Shown: positions 9,638 to 19,673 of the stretch, one piece after another | Layout of the letters: the number at the start of each line of letters is the position of its first letter | Position numbering within the stretch: the first letter of the stretch is position 1 | NCBI GenBank assembly: GCA_029243025.1 | Contig: JAQWSU010000042.1 | Coordinates: forward strand, 1-64,000 | Origin: Pirellulaceae bacterium | Lineage (GTDB): Bacteria > Planctomycetota > Planctomycetia > Pirellulales > Pirellulaceae | Reading direction: 5' to 3' | DNA length: 64,000 bases | Notes under the pieces: model-generated | What the model saw: only the letters and a program-made list of their open reading frames with translations | Database searches by the model: none | What the model was told of the DNA's origin: nothing | Program-made: the position numbers and the translations under genes

Positions 9638-10646
9638 CGCTGGTCAGCTCATCTTCCTTGGTTGGAGTAGCTTCAAGAAGTCGGTCAATGATGTCATCCG
9701 GCGTGACTCCGTCACTTTCCGCGGCGAAGTTCACGACGATCCGATGTCGAAGCGTCGGTTTTGCAAGGGCTTGGATGTCTTCTGTGGAAACATGAGTGCG
9801 ACCCTGGAGTAATGCTCGAGCTTTGCCGCCAAGAATCAAAAATTGAACTGCGCGGGGGCCAGCGCCCCAGGATGACATCTCATCAACGAAGTCGGGTACG
9901 CCGGGTGATCCGACACGAGTTTGTCGGACGAGCGAGAGTGCGTATCGGATGATGTGATCACTGATTGGAACTTCACGCACGATACGTTGGAGTTCAATAA
10001 TGTGATCCGCCGTCAAAACGGGTTTGACACTGTCCTGTTGAGTGGTGGTTGTGCGCCGAGCGATTTCGAACTCTTCATCAAAACTCGGATACTTCACGTA
10101 GACTTTGAACATGAATCGATCCTGTTGAGCCTCGGGGAGCGGATAGGTACCCTCTTGCTCAATCGGATTTTGCGTGGCGAGCACGAAAAACGGATCCGAC
10201 AGTCCCCGTTGTTCGCGTCCCACCGTGACTTGACGTTCTTGCATCGCCTCCAGTAAAGCGGCTTGTGTTTTAGGAGGCGTTCGATTGATTTCATCGGCCA
10301 GAATCACGTTGGCGAATAAGGGACCTTCCATGAACCGTCGTTCACGTGAGCCCGTGCTCCGATTCTCCTCAATGATTTCCGTACCCGTGATGTCGGCCGG
10401 CATTAAGTCCGGAGTAAATTGGATGCGACTAAACGAGAGATTGAGCGTTCGGGAGAGCGTACTGATCATCAACGTCTTCGCCAGGCCGGGAACGCCTTCC
10501 AGTAGGCAGTGGCCACGACTGAAGAGGGTGATCAGGAGTTCGTCGATGACCTCGTGTTGTCCCACGATGATTTGGGAAAGCTCACCGATGATTTTTTCCC
10601 GAGCTTCACTGAGCTTGCGTATCGCCTCGTGTTGTGAGTCGTTCAT
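9606..10646 (-). CDS. MoxR-family AAA+ ATPase
   Basis: Length (346 residues) and motifs are typical of MoxR. Walker A GVPGLAKT sits at residues 51-58, Walker B ILADEINR at about 115-122, and the sensor-1 region reads [19 protein letters not shown]. The AAA lid domain follows. It is an ATP-driven chaperone-like enzyme thought to insert metals or cofactors into, or remodel, VWA-domain proteins. It is the first gene of the six-gene minus-strand operon and overlaps the DUF58 gene. A 334-base gap separates it from the upstream propeller gene, so it probably has its own promoter. Confidence 0.95.
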   Translation of the reverse strand: MNDSQHEAIRKLSEAREKIIGELSQIIVGQHEVIDELLITLFSRGHCLLEGVPGLAKTLMISTLSRTLNLSFSRIQFTPDLMPADITGTEIIEENRSTGSRERRFMEGPLFANVILADEINRTPPKTQAALLEAMQERQVTVGREQRGLSDPFFVLATQNPIEQEGTYPLPEAQQDRFMFKVYVKYPSFDEEFEIARRTTTTQQDSVKPVLTADHIIELQRIVREVPISDHIIRYALSLVRQTRVGSPGVPDFVDEMSSWGAGPRAVQFLILGGKARALLQGRTHVSTEDIQALAKPTLRHRIVVNFAAESDGVTPDDIIDRLLEATPTKEDELTSDARFQKIFAS

Positions 10647-10980
10647 GCAGTGCCTTTCTCGCCTTCCCCTCGTGCCGATCCGATCTATCCAGCTCCCAGC
10701 TCGATGGCCATCAGCCTGATGATTGGTTGCCCAATGATTGGCTCTCGTATTTTGATTTTAACGATTTTACCGCTTTTAGGGGCCAGACCGAAATTGTCGT
10801 GCCTCACCTGTTGTAAAGATAGGCGCCGAAAGAAAAAATGCCTAGTCGAATCTGTTCGAGTCGGCATCCTTCAGCCCCTCGCGCAAGGCAAAGGTCGCGT
10901 AGCTCGGTCAACCGGACGGTTGGGCTGGAGGAGTGCCTGCGGGAGAAACCGGTTTTTTTCGTCAATCGTAAATGGCCAGC
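10647..10980. other. Gap upstream of moxR, nothing recognised
   Basis: This 334-base gap lies between two minus-strand genes. It should carry the promoter of the MoxR operon, but I cannot pick a convincing -35/-10 pair, an RNA gene or a strong terminator. The short reading frames here lack a Shine-Dalgarno site and have no family features. Confidence 0.5.
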
Positions 10981-13900
10981 TTATTTGTCCGGTTTCGGTG
11001 GTTGAGGCGGATCCGGCTTTGCCTGGTTCTCGATGATTTTGATCAGCCCTTCTTCCGCTTCCTTGCCTTGTTTTTGAACTTGTTTTCCAATCGCGCCGAT
11101 CACGGCGCCGACGACGCTCGACAAACCGGTGCCTTGGGGACGGTTGTCGGCAGAGCCCATTTGAGCAGGCGGTTCGGGCGCTTGAGGCTGGTGGCTGAAC
11201 TGCAGGCGGTAATTGTGGACGTTTTGGAGTTGGAGCGAGACACTTTTGTCGGCGTCGTTGCCCTGGATCTTGAAACCTCCATAACTGAAGTTCAATTTGT
11301 CGATGTCCATCAGGACGCGACCATCTCGTTTGTCCAAGCAGAGTAAGGCCAGTTGGGGGCGACTACGACTGTTTCTTTTGCCCGTTTTGAATTCTTGACG
11401 TACAAAGGCCAGGACGGGTAGATCTTGGGGTTGGTCTAGCGGCAGACTGAACCCCTCAACTACCGCAGGAACGTCCCATTGCGATTGGCCTGACTGACGA
11501 TCGAATGCGTAGATTTGGGCGTCGATGAGCGGAGCCGATCCTCCATCCGGAAAACTGTTGACTTGGAGCCCGTTTACCGCAACGGGTGGGAAACCGACGA
11601 TGACTAACCACTGGTCTTCTGAAGGTAAGAGGTAGACCTCGCTCGGAGCTTTGCCTTTGAGGAACGGTTTCAGCGGTTGTGAGATCAGCACCTTGCCGTC
11701 TTCGAGGGCGAGCAGGGTGAGCTTTCCAGACTTGCCTTCTGATTCGACGATGGCGACGTAATTGTCTTGTGTTACGAATCCCTTGGAGAATGGGGTGAAA
11801 GAGTGTTCCCAGCTGTTCTCTTGCGTCCAGGGATCCAGAAGCTTTAGGTTCCATCGTTTTTCACCGGCAACCGTTTCTTCCGTCCAGGTGAGAATCTGAC
11901 GCCCCTCTGTCTTCCATCGTTTACTCTCTGCGGGCACGGATCGGCGTCCGACTTGTTCGCCGTCCAGGGTGCGAAAGACGGTTGCCTCTTCGGTGTTGCG
12001 AGCCGAGACAAAAACAAACTCGGAGTCGCCCCAGATTCGCGAGTCGGCAGAAAGATCCTGGCGTGTCCAAAGAGTCTCGCCGCTCAACGGTTCGACGCAG
12101 ATCAAGCGGCTGCCTTGTTGGTAAAGGACTCCGTCATAGCTGACGGGGCCAATGGAGTTGATTCTTCGGCCCGAGATGGTAGTGCCGTTTTGTCCCCAAG
12201 CATTGGTTTGAACCGACGTGTTGCTGCGCATTGTACGTCGATTGACGGTGCTCGACAGCATTTCGTTGTAGTTGTCGGGCCATAGGATCTGCGTTTGCGT
12301 GGGGAGATCTGTTTGGAGTGTGTTGGCCGCCACCACGCCTTGTCCCAAATTGAGTAGCAAGAGATGGCCAAGTGTTTTGCAAGTTAACGTGTTTTCATTG
12401 AGACGTTGCGTTTGATTACGCAATTGGTTGATTCTTGTTTTTTCGCGGCCAAGTGTATCTTTTATGACGAGTGATGTGGCTGCGTTGGTATCAAACGTGA
12501 CCTGGAATCGTGGCTTAATCGCACCGCTTTGTTCCAAGATCGGGATGGGGCGGAATTTCGCGTAAGGTTGAAAACGACGGGTCAAGTTCGACGCTACCGC
12601 CTTGATGGGTTCGACAGCAACTCGTCCGTAGGGCCAGCGGGGACCACGAGACATTTCAAAAGCCGTCCCGCTTTCCTTGGGGAGGGCGGCAATCATTTCT
12701 TCCACGGTTTGGCCTTGGTAGCAAATCTGATTGGGCCAAGTTTGTTGGATATGCTGCAGGCATTCTGCAGCCGCTGAAGCTTGCTCGGCCGCGCTCAAGA
12801 TGGCTGCTGAGATTGCCCAAGCGGGGGCGGCGATCTCCGGGCGCTTTGAACTCAAAAGAGGACCAACGACAAACTCGCTATTCAGGAATTTTCCTGCTTT
12901 GAGGTAACGGCTGGCTAATTCGAGCCGAATGCGATGTGAATCTTCGTGGTCACCGAAGATCGCTAGAAGGTTTTCCAACGGGCCCGGACTGTCTGAGTTC
13001 ATTGCGATTTCCAAACGGGATTCGATCGCAGCATTCATTTCTGCCTGTTGATCGGACGTCGCCTGTCTTAAGCTTTCGCGAATTCCCGAACGCACAAACC
13101 GATCGCGACGCACTAAATGCATCCGAGAGCCGCTTTCTAACAACGGCAGGCTGCCGCTGCTCCGCATCGATGGTGAGTTGGATTGATGAAACGCCAATTC
13201 CAAGTAAGCATCGAAGGCGGCTTTCGGTTTGCCCGAGTCAAGTAATCCTTTGCCCATCAGCCGTAAGTATTTTTCTCGTTGCAGAGGACGATCGATCAAA
13301 TCGTTGACTTCTTCGGCGAGCTTTCCGTTGTTAGCGAAGTTGGTTTTTAAAGCGTCGAGCAGTGTGTCCACCAAGAGTGTTTTGGCACCTTCTCGTCGAT
13401 CATCCTCAGGGGAGTAAAGTTCAAACGCTTGTCGTAAGAACTGCAATGCCTCTTCGGATTGCCCTTCATCTATCAGTAATAGACCTTGCTGTTCGATGCT
13501 CCAGGGATCGTTCGGGTTATCGGCAAGCTGCTCTTCGACAAGTAGCTTGAGGCGATCAACTCGTGAGTAAGCAGTGACGTAATCCGGGCCTAGCGACACC
13601 ATGTGATCACGATAGCTGAGTAGATTTCCGAGGGGACGTTCCGTGCGAATGGCTTCCAACAAAGTCCCCGTGCTGACGTCGATCTGCATCAGTTCCAGAT
13701 TGGTGGGAAGGTAATACAAATTGCCGCTGAGAAAGCCACGACCGGTGGGCACTGCGGCGACCCGACTGGAGTCGCGTTGCGACCCAACAGGCAGTTGCCA
13801 AGCTTCTGTGCCATCGCTCATGTTGATTGCGACAATTGAGCGTTTGCCGACCAACACGGCCTTGCCGTCATGGACGCAGGCAAGGTAAAGGTTGCCATCA

Positions 13901-15804
13901 CGTTGTTTGGCGGTCCAGGCGGGTTTGCCGGTCAGAAGGTCTAAGCAATGCAACTCGCCGCCCTCGGGAGGCGTAATCAGCACTTTTCCGTCCGAGATGG
14001 TAGCCGTCGAGTCGATCCACTTGTCGCGGTCGGGTGCACGCGAGCCCGCAAAGGTGCGGTTGATGCGGATTCCGTTTCGGATTGAAGAGTTGGCAAAACT
14101 GCGTTGGTACTGATAACCCCAGAGCAGCGATCGGTTCGGGACGTCAATTGCCACGATGGCGCCCGCCGACGTCGGGCAGATCAACACCCCGTCCGAATAG
14201 GAGGGGGTGGCCCCGGCCAATCTTCGTATCGGATCGTTCAAAATGCTGAGCTGGCCGACATGGGCCAGCTGTTGAGACCAACGGACCTTGCCCGTCTGCG
14301 AATCGAGTACGAAAAGACTGACGTCGCCGCGAACTTCTGCGAGGATATACAAGTCCTGCGCGAGCACTAACGGAGCTCCCAGGAAAAAAGCTTTCGCAAG
14401 TTTCGGCTCATCTTCGCCGTTGATGCCACCTACTCGCCAACGATATTTGCCTTGCGTGCGGACGTCCAGTGCAACCAGAGCATTGTAATCCTGGGGTTGA
14501 TTGGGATTGGTAATCCGCATGCCTCGCATCATCTGGATACGCAGACCTGCAGCCGATGACTGGGCATAGCCCAGATCATCCACGAGGAAAAGTGTTTTGC
14601 CATCGCTCGCCATTTGACCGTAAATCGAGTCGAGCCAGAGTCTTTCTTCCAAACGTTTAAGACGCGCGTCTTTGGTTGGCGGCACCGGTGAGTCTTCGTT
14701 AACCACGGTTTCGATCGGCTCGGACCAAGGGTACTCCCAGATCCGCTTACCCGTTGCGAAATCGATCGCCATCATGTTTTCAGAGGTTTTCATCAGCAAC
14801 ACCCCGTCGACAATCAGTGGACTGATGGTCGGAATGGAGGCTTGATTCCGTTCACTTTGTTCCGCCATCAACCTGGCAATCATCGCTTCATCATCCGGGT
14901 CGTTGGCCACTTGAACGCGCCAACGCGTTCGTAACAGGGGAAGTGATCCGTCGACCTGAGCGTTTCGAGAGGGGACGCCACGATGCATATGCCACTCGTT
15001 TGCAAGTCGATTGCCTGGCTGTGCGGGCGAAGCAAAGACGCGATCGAGCCACGCGATCGGTTCATCCGTCTCGGTGAAGATCGGAACTTGTTCGCCACGA
15101 ATCAAAAAAGTGGCTTCCGGGCTGCGTTGTCGAATTTCCTGCAAGACTTCCACTGCCTTCTCTGGCATGCCTGACATTTGCCAGCTTTGGGCCAGGAGTA
15201 ATGACAGTTCGGGATCGTATTTTTTGCGGGCTTCGGCCGCGTTCGATAAACGTGAGAAACACATGGCGGCGGCCAGTGGACGGCCGAGATCGGTGTAAAA
15301 TCGTCCCAATAACATCGTCGCGGTGTAACCGGCTTGCGTGTGAAAGTATCTCCGCGAAACATCTGATAGGTCACTCAAATCGGATGCCTTTAACGCCTCT
15401 TTGAGTTGTCGACGGGCTTCCGCACCATATTGCAGTTCATAAAGCTCACGCCCGGCGGGTGGCATTTGGCCTAGGAGTTGACGGGCTTGGGCGCGAAGAC
15501 TTGAGCTCAGATGGTTATCGGATGCTTTGCCAACAAAGAAATCTTCCGTTCGTTCTGCGTCCGCTTCGGGAGAAGCATGCAACAGATCCGCTAAATGCTC
15601 AATCGCTTCACTGTATTGCTGCTCTTCTAACGCACGGGTAGCCAATTTCAGCTGCTGCTGGTACTCGCGAGGTGCCAACATCAGCACCCGTGCGACCTCC
15701 GGAGTGTTGGAACGTCGATTAAATCCCTGAGCTTGGATCACGGTCGGAAAAAAGAGTTCCGTCGCGACAACTAAGCACGCTAGAGCCGAAATTCGTCCCA
15801 TCAT
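10981..15804 (-). CDS. Giant secreted TPR and PQQ-like beta-propeller protein
   Basis: The start is placed at the ATG at 15804, preceded by GGAG at an 8-base spacing and followed by a signal peptide (ISALACLVVATELFF). In-frame starts further up are possible. The protein has about 1,607 residues. Helical TPR-like repeats occupy about 50-280. A first PQQ-type propeller follows (blades such as GKIRW/GKVRWSQQLAHVG, NRSLLWGYQY, LLTGKPAWTAK), then a second helical part, a second propeller from about 1,170, and a Pro/Lys-rich tail. Such propellers serve as scaffolds or cofactor-binding folds, and no quinoprotein catalytic signature is evident. It is probably periplasmic. It may be a free-standing gene, since it is separated from the HU gene by a divergent promoter region. 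Confidence 0.88.
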   Translation of the reverse strand: MMGRISALACLVVATELFFPTVIQAQGFNRRSNTPEVARVLMLAPREYQQQLKLATRALEEQQYSEAIEHLADLLHASPEADAERTEDFFVGKASDNHLSSSLRAQARQLLGQMPPAGRELYELQYGAEARRQLKEALKASDLSDLSDVSRRYFHTQAGYTATMLLGRFYTDLGRPLAAAMCFSRLSNAAEARKKYDPELSLLLAQSWQMSGMPEKAVEVLQEIRQRSPEATFLIRGEQVPIFTETDEPIAWLDRVFASPAQPGNRLANEWHMHRGVPSRNAQVDGSLPLLRTRWRVQVANDPDDEAMIARLMAEQSERNQASIPTISPLIVDGVLLMKTSENMMAIDFATGKRIWEYPWSEPIETVVNEDSPVPPTKDARLKRLEERLWLDSIYGQMASDGKTLFLVDDLGYAQSSAAGLRIQMMRGMRITNPNQPQDYNALVALDVRTQGKYRWRVGGINGEDEPKLAKAFFLGAPLVLAQDLYILAEVRGDVSLFVLDSQTGKVRWSQQLAHVGQLSILNDPIRRLAGATPSYSDGVLICPTSAGAIVAIDVPNRSLLWGYQYQRSFANSSIRNGIRINRTFAGSRAPDRDKWIDSTATISDGKVLITPPEGGELHCLDLLTGKPAWTAKQRDGNLYLACVHDGKAVLVGKRSIVAINMSDGTEAWQLPVGSQRDSSRVAAVPTGRGFLSGNLYYLPTNLELMQIDVSTGTLLEAIRTERPLGNLLSYRDHMVSLGPDYVTAYSRVDRLKLLVEEQLADNPNDPWSIEQQGLLLIDEGQSEEALQFLRQAFELYSPEDDRREGAKTLLVDTLLDALKTNFANNGKLAEEVNDLIDRPLQREKYLRLMGKGLLDSGKPKAAFDAYLELAFHQSNSPSMRSSGSLPLLESGSRMHLVRRDRFVRSGIRESLRQATSDQQAEMNAAIESRLEIAMNSDSPGPLENLLAIFGDHEDSHRIRLELASRYLKAGKFLNSEFVVGPLLSSKRPEIAAPAWAISAAILSAAEQASAAAECLQHIQQTWPNQICYQGQTVEEMIAALPKESGTAFEMSRGPRWPYGRVAVEPIKAVASNLTRRFQPYAKFRPIPILEQSGAIKPRFQVTFDTNAATSLVIKDTLGREKTRINQLRNQTQRLNENTLTCKTLGHLLLLNLGQGVVAANTLQTDLPTQTQILWPDNYNEMLSSTVNRRTMRSNTSVQTNAWGQNGTTISGRRINSIGPVSYDGVLYQQGSRLICVEPLSGETLWTRQDLSADSRIWGDSEFVFVSARNTEEATVFRTLDGEQVGRRSVPAESKRWKTEGRQILTWTEETVAGEKRWNLKLLDPWTQENSWEHSFTPFSKGFVTQDNYVAIVESEGKSGKLTLLALEDGKVLISQPLKPFLKGKAPSEVYLLPSEDQWLVIVGFPPVAVNGLQVNSFPDGGSAPLIDAQIYAFDRQSGQSQWDVPAVVEGFSLPLDQPQDLPVLAFVRQEFKTGKRNSRSRPQLALLCLDKRDGRVLMDIDKLNFSYGGFKIQGNDADKSVSLQLQNVHNYRLQFSHQPQAPEPPAQMGSADNRPQGTGLSSVVGAVIGAIGKQVQKQGKEAEEGLIKIIENQAKPDPPQPPKPDK

Positions 15805-16229
15805 TTTCACTACTCCGTTCATTTGCCTCGGCGATTTCCGCCTCCGACCCAAGCGCGAAGGCGGCCGCTACGGGCTGCCTCCTCAATTATGTCTAAGTAT
15901 TTACTATAGAGTATCTTACGGGATTCGGGAACTCGGTTCGCAACCAGCTTGGACTCTTCGCCAGCTCCCTCAAATGCTGTTTCTAGAAAACATCTACGCT
16001 CGGGATTGGGCTCCGGTTCCCCTGGTATTCTATCCCGTCTCAGCAATTGATGAACGGCATTGTTTACCCGTTTCTTGCTCCGCCAAAATTCAAATAGTTG
16101 GTTATTTCCCGGTGAATGGGCCATTTGTGGGTTGCATTAATCGGAGTGCCGTAATTTAATCATCGCGTTCCGCAAGAGCGGACGGACGTACATACAGTTT
16201 CTAGAGACCAGACAAGGAGGGCCACTTCC
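15805..16229. other. Divergent promoter region between the propeller gene and the HU gene
   Basis: This stretch of about 425 bases separates two divergent genes. The only element I can support is the promoter candidate for the HU gene (16132-16160). A short hairpin (TCCGC, loop AAGA, GCGGA) lies just downstream of it in the HU leader. The short reading frame overlapping the left part on the minus strand has no family features and is rejected. Confidence 0.5.
16132..16160 (+). promoter_or_regulatory. Candidate sigma-70 promoter of the HU gene
   Basis: TTGCAT and TTTAAT are separated by exactly 17 bases and lie about 70 bases before the start codon. The -10 matches the consensus at five of six positions and the -35 at only three. 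It is a moderate call from sequence alone. Confidence 0.4.
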
Positions 16230-16556
16230 ATGGCGAAAGCGACCGTAAAGAAAGCGCCGACCAAGACCGAGATCATGAACAATATCGCTGAGGCGACGGA
16301 GCTGTCTAAGAAGCAGGTCGCCGAGGTGATGGATGCACTTTCCGAAGAAATTCGTAAGTCCATCGCAAAGCGTGGAGGTCCGGGTAATTTTTCAATTCCT
16401 GGCCTTTGCAAGATCGTGGTTCAACGCAAGCCGGCGACAAAAGAACGAAAGGGTATTAATCCTTTCACAGGCGAAGAGACCACCTTCAAGGCCAAGCCAG
16501 CCCGCAATGTGGTTAAAATTCGTCCCCTCAAGAACCTCAAGGACATGGTGGGTTAA
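16230..16556 (+). CDS. HU/IHF-family histone-like DNA-binding protein
   Basis: A basic protein of 108 residues. The HU fold is recognisable: N-terminal helices (residues about 13-50, KTEIMNNIAEATELSKKQV) and the beta-arm region with the signature NPFTGEE, followed by the conserved C-terminal strand (VVKIRPLKNLKDMV). The N-terminus carries about ten extra residues rich in Lys/Ala compared with the usual 90-residue HU. A strong Shine-Dalgarno site (AAGGAGG) precedes the ATG. It binds and bends DNA to compact the nucleoid. It stands alone, with its own promoter candidate and a terminator-like hairpin downstream. Confidence 0.95.
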   Translation: MAKATVKKAPTKTEIMNNIAEATELSKKQVAEVMDALSEEIRKSIAKRGGPGNFSIPGLCKIVVQRKPATKERKGINPFTGEETTFKAKPARNVVKIRPLKNLKDMVG

Positions 16557-16578
16557 CTGACTTTTCCATGTTGAGTCG

Positions 16579-16645
16579 AACGCCGTTGGCGGGGCTGTTG
16601 TTCGGTTTACTGAACAAACACTTCGCGCACGGCGTTTTTTTGTTT
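16579..16645 (+). terminator. Probable intrinsic terminator of the HU gene
   Basis: AACGCCG at 16579-16585 pairs with CGGCGTT at 16630-16636 and is followed by a run of seven T. The loop contains a second small hairpin (GTTCGGTTTACTGAAC). The long loop makes it less certain than the neighbouring tRNA terminator. Confidence 0.6.
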
Positions 16646-16693
16646 TGCGTAGTTGGCGAATGGCAGATGAGCCCGTTTGGGCTGATTGTCACG

Positions 16694-16730
16694 AAAAAAA
16701 CGCCCGTAAAGCGATGCTTACGGGCGTTTT
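16694..16730 (-). terminator. Intrinsic terminator of tRNA-Phe
   Basis: A perfect 13-bp stem (AAAACGCCCGTAA with TTACGGGCGTTTT) around an 8-base loop. In the minus orientation it ends in seven U and starts 8 bases after the tRNA body. The stem also has a T run on the plus side, so it may work in both directions. Confidence 0.9.
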
Positions 16731-16737
16731 CAAAAGG

Positions 16738-16810
16738 TGGTCAGGGCCAGATTTGAACTGGCGACACGTGGATTTTCAGTCCACTGCTCTACCAACTGAG
16801 CTACCTGACC
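16738..16810 (-). tRNA. tRNA-Phe (anticodon GAA)
   Basis: The minus strand folds into a full cloverleaf of 73 bases: acceptor GGTCAGG/CCTGACC, D-arm GCTCAGTTGGTAGAGC, anticodon stem GTGGA/TCCAC with loop CTGAAAA (anticodon GAA), and T-arm GCCAG/CTGGC with TTCAAAT. The encoded 3' end reads ACC then T, so the final A of CCA must be added after transcription. Confidence 0.97.
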
Positions 16811-16827
16811 GGGTCGTTAAAGGTCGC

Positions 16828-16856
16828 ATGTTAGAGACTGGGGCCGTTGCTGTCAA
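16828..16856 (-). promoter_or_regulatory. Sigma-70 promoter of tRNA-Phe
   Basis: On the minus strand a perfect -35 hexamer TTGACA (16851-16856) is followed after 17 bases by TAACAT (16828-16833). The implied transcription start lies about 10 bases before the tRNA. Confidence 0.85.
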
Positions 16857-17075
16857 TTGGGACCTTTGTAGGCGACAAACCGTGGCGAGCAAACGGTTTC
16901 GGACATTTGCGGTTGCTTGACATTCGTCTATTCCGCCATTAACCTCAAATAAATGGAACAGGCAAAAAGGGCCTCTCATTTCGCGCGGCTCATTTCGAGC
17001 AAATTTTTCTTTGTAAGCGTGTGAGGCGGGATCCGCTCGGACGGTACGAACGTCGATTCGGCAGAAAGGTTGACG

Positions 17076-18725
17076 ATGCTGCGCCAACCCAGGATGCATT
17101 CGATTCAAATTCTTGCGTGGCTTCTAATCGCCTCGTCATGGGTCACCCTATGGCCGACGGCTACCTCTGCCTACACCCCGCAAAGCGGTGAAGTGCAAAA
17201 GATGCTCGATAAAGCGCTCACCTTTATTGAGAAAAGCGGTGATGCCAGTCGTTTGGGTGGCAAGTCCTTGGTCGGTTTGGCGATGATCAAGGGGAATCGA
17301 CCGAAGGACCATCCGAAAATTAAGGAAGCGATTAGTGCCTGTCGTGATGCGGTCGCAAATTTGCGAAGTAGTAAACGATCGGACTCCATGTATGACTTGG
17401 GGTTGGCGATCATTTTTCTTTGCGAGTTAGATCCGGAGCAATATCGCGCCGAGATCAAAACGTTGATGACGATGATGCTTGATTGGCAAAAGCAGTTTGG
17501 CGGATGGGGTTATCTGGAAGGGCCTCACGTTGATACGGGTGACACTTCGATGACTCAATACGCAGTGCTCAGTCTTTGGACGGCGGACCGATCGGGCGCC
17601 TACGAGGTATCGATCAACGCGGCGACCAAAGTTTGTAATTGGTTAATTCGCACACAAGATCCAAGCGGGGGTTGGGGTTATCAGGGGGAGGATCCGGGCG
17701 GATTTCAACGAATCCCCCAGCAGAGTTCAGAGACCAATGAGGTGTCACATTCGTGTTCTGCAGCAGGCTTGGGCAGCGCTTATGTTTCTGCGGACTTGTT
17801 GCGATTGGTGACGGCGACACGTGGCGGCAATGGCGGCTTTCCATCGGCTTTGCGAGTCGTTCGTAAGGAGGACACGCGACCGACAGAAGGCCCGTTGACG
17901 AATCAAGTTGATGTCGGCCGTTTAAAGCGAGCTTTGGCTGATGGGGATCAATGGTTCGCATCGCGAGACCGAATTAATGTCGAGTTTTGGACTTTCTACT
18001 ACATGTACGCTCGCGAGCGTTATGAAAGCTTTAAAGAGCTGACGACCGGCAACGAGCCCGCGGAACCGAAGTGGTACAACGACGGTGTAAAGTTTTTGAA
18101 GAGCAAGCAGAAAGCGAATGGTAGTTGGAGCGGCGAAGGAGGCCCTACCGTTGACACCTGTTTCTGTGTTCTCTTTTTGACTCGTGGAACCAAGAAGTCG
18201 ATTCAGAAGGCTGAGGCTTACAACGGTCGGCTGCGAGGCGGTCGAGGTTTACCATCAAGTACGGCCGATGTTGCGATCGGTGAGGATGGTCAAATCGTGA
18301 AAACGCCGTTCCAGGGCCAAGCTGAAAGTTTGCTGGCAATTCTGGAGGCGGGTGGGAATGATGATCTCGATCTGTCTGCCCAGGAAATTGATATCCAGTT
18401 AAGCAGCGATCCGAAGCAGCGCGAGCGAGAGTTGATCCGCTTGCGGCGATTGGTGACCGCGGATGAATATGTTGTCCGCCTGACCGCCATCAAAGCTCTG
18501 CACAAAACCCGCGATCTGGATAATGTGCCGGCCTTCATTTACGCCTTGGGAGATCCGGATACGCGGATTGTGACCCGGGCACGGGATTCGCTTCGCTTGA
18601 TGGGTCGTAAAATTTCTGGATTTGGCTTAGGTGACAATCCCAGTGACGGTGCCAAGCTTGACGCCATCAATCGCTGGAAAGACTGGTACCTCACAATCCG
18701 ACCCGATGCGCAGTTCATGAATTAG
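17076..18725 (+). CDS. Secreted terpenoid-cyclase-fold (prenyltransferase/squalene oxidase repeat) protein
   Basis: The start is the ATG at 17076, six bases after AAAGG; a TTG two codons upstream is also in frame. A signal peptide (IQILAWLLIASSWVTLWPT) is followed by alpha-alpha barrel repeats with the QW-like motifs of squalene cyclases: QKQFGGWGYL, QDPSGGWGYQG and QKANGSWSGEGG. The last quarter (from about 445) looks like HEAT-type helices. The catalytic DxDD motif of hopene cyclases is not visible, so this is probably a protein-binding or protease-inhibitor-like relative rather than a cyclase. It heads the ExbB/ExbD operon, 30 bases before the next gene. Confidence 0.85.
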   Translation: MLRQPRMHSIQILAWLLIASSWVTLWPTATSAYTPQSGEVQKMLDKALTFIEKSGDASRLGGKSLVGLAMIKGNRPKDHPKIKEAISACRDAVANLRSSKRSDSMYDLGLAIIFLCELDPEQYRAEIKTLMTMMLDWQKQFGGWGYLEGPHVDTGDTSMTQYAVLSLWTADRSGAYEVSINAATKVCNWLIRTQDPSGGWGYQGEDPGGFQRIPQQSSETNEVSHSCSAAGLGSAYVSADLLRLVTATRGGNGGFPSALRVVRKEDTRPTEGPLTNQVDVGRLKRALADGDQWFASRDRINVEFWTFYYMYARERYESFKELTTGNEPAEPKWYNDGVKFLKSKQKANGSWSGEGGPTVDTCFCVLFLTRGTKKSIQKAEAYNGRLRGGRGLPSSTADVAIGEDGQIVKTPFQGQAESLLAILEAGGNDDLDLSAQEIDIQLSSDPKQRERELIRLRRLVTADEYVVRLTAIKALHKTRDLDNVPAFIYALGDPDTRIVTRARDSLRLMGRKISGFGLGDNPSDGAKLDAINRWKDWYLTIRPDAQFMN

Positions 18726-18755
18726 TTTCATCAACGACACTCCTAGAAAATCGCC

Positions 18756-19628
18756 GTGAATACTCAACGCACCAAACCAGAAGCCGAAACTTCGCGGGCG
18801 CCAGTCTATGGTGATTTACTCAAGGTGAGTGCCTACGATCGTGTTTCCAGCATGTTGGTTGCCTTGTTACTCATGGTGGGTGCACTGGTCGTGGTGCTAT
18901 TCATCATCTGGTTAACGACGCGCGTCTTTTATTTGCCTTCGGCGCCGGAAGTATTTCTTGTCGAGGAGGAGCCTGGAACGCAGAACCCCGAGGGCACGGC
19001 GCGAGACATCAATGAACCCGGAATTGAGGAGCTGACCGACCTAATCGAACCAGATATTACCGAAACCTTGGCGGCGGTCACCGATGCCGTCTCCTCGGTT
19101 GCGGCAAGTCTCGACGCAGTGGATGGCGTCATGGCAACTCGCGGTAAAGGAGCAGGCGACAATCGCAAGCGAGGCGGTGGTGATATTATCCCCCGCTGGC
19201 AGCGATGGGAGATCCGCTTTCAATCGACGACATTAGACGCTTACGCGAAGCAATTGGAATTTTTTAAGATCGAACTAGGAGCACTTGGCGGCGGACGCGC
19301 CGGAGTGGACTATGCTCAGTTTGATCGTGGTGGCCTGAAGAAAAGATCGGTGGCGGGTGACGCTAAAGATGAGCGTTTGTATTTCATTTGGCGTGGCGGC
19401 AGGCTCAAGCAACAAGATATCACTTTGTTGCAACAGGCTGGCGTGACGACGGCCGGTCGGGTGGTTTGTCAGTTTTATCCGAAGGATATCGAAAACCAGC
19501 TGGCAGTGCTTGAAAAGCAGCAGATGGGCAGTCGCGCTCTGCGCGACGTAAAAAGAACAGTTTTTGGCGTGCGGCCTGCCGGTCGTGGATTTGAATTCTA
19601 TGTTATCGAGATCGATTATCGCGCTTAG
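18756..19628 (+). CDS. Single-pass membrane protein of the Exb operon, unknown family
   Basis: A protein of 290 residues from a GTG start without a clear Shine-Dalgarno site. A short cytoplasmic N-terminus precedes one strong membrane helix (about residues 31-58, MLVALLLMVGALVVVLFIIWL), an acidic Pro/Glu linker and a globular C-terminal domain starting with RWQRWEIRF. The topology is that of TonB or TolA (short inside, one helix, periplasmic linker and domain), and it lies directly before exbB. I therefore infer that it is the energy-transducing partner, but I do not recognise a TonB C-terminal domain, so the call stays topological. Confidence 0.7.
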   Translation: MNTQRTKPEAETSRAPVYGDLLKVSAYDRVSSMLVALLLMVGALVVVLFIIWLTTRVFYLPSAPEVFLVEEEPGTQNPEGTARDINEPGIEELTDLIEPDITETLAAVTDAVSSVAASLDAVDGVMATRGKGAGDNRKRGGGDIIPRWQRWEIRFQSTTLDAYAKQLEFFKIELGALGGGRAGVDYAQFDRGGLKKRSVAGDAKDERLYFIWRGGRLKQQDITLLQQAGVTTAGRVVCQFYPKDIENQLAVLEKQQMGSRALRDVKRTVFGVRPAGRGFEFYVIEIDYRA

Positions 19629-19673
19629 CGTGATTCGTTGGGCATCTCGAAATACTGGGTACACGGTGAACTG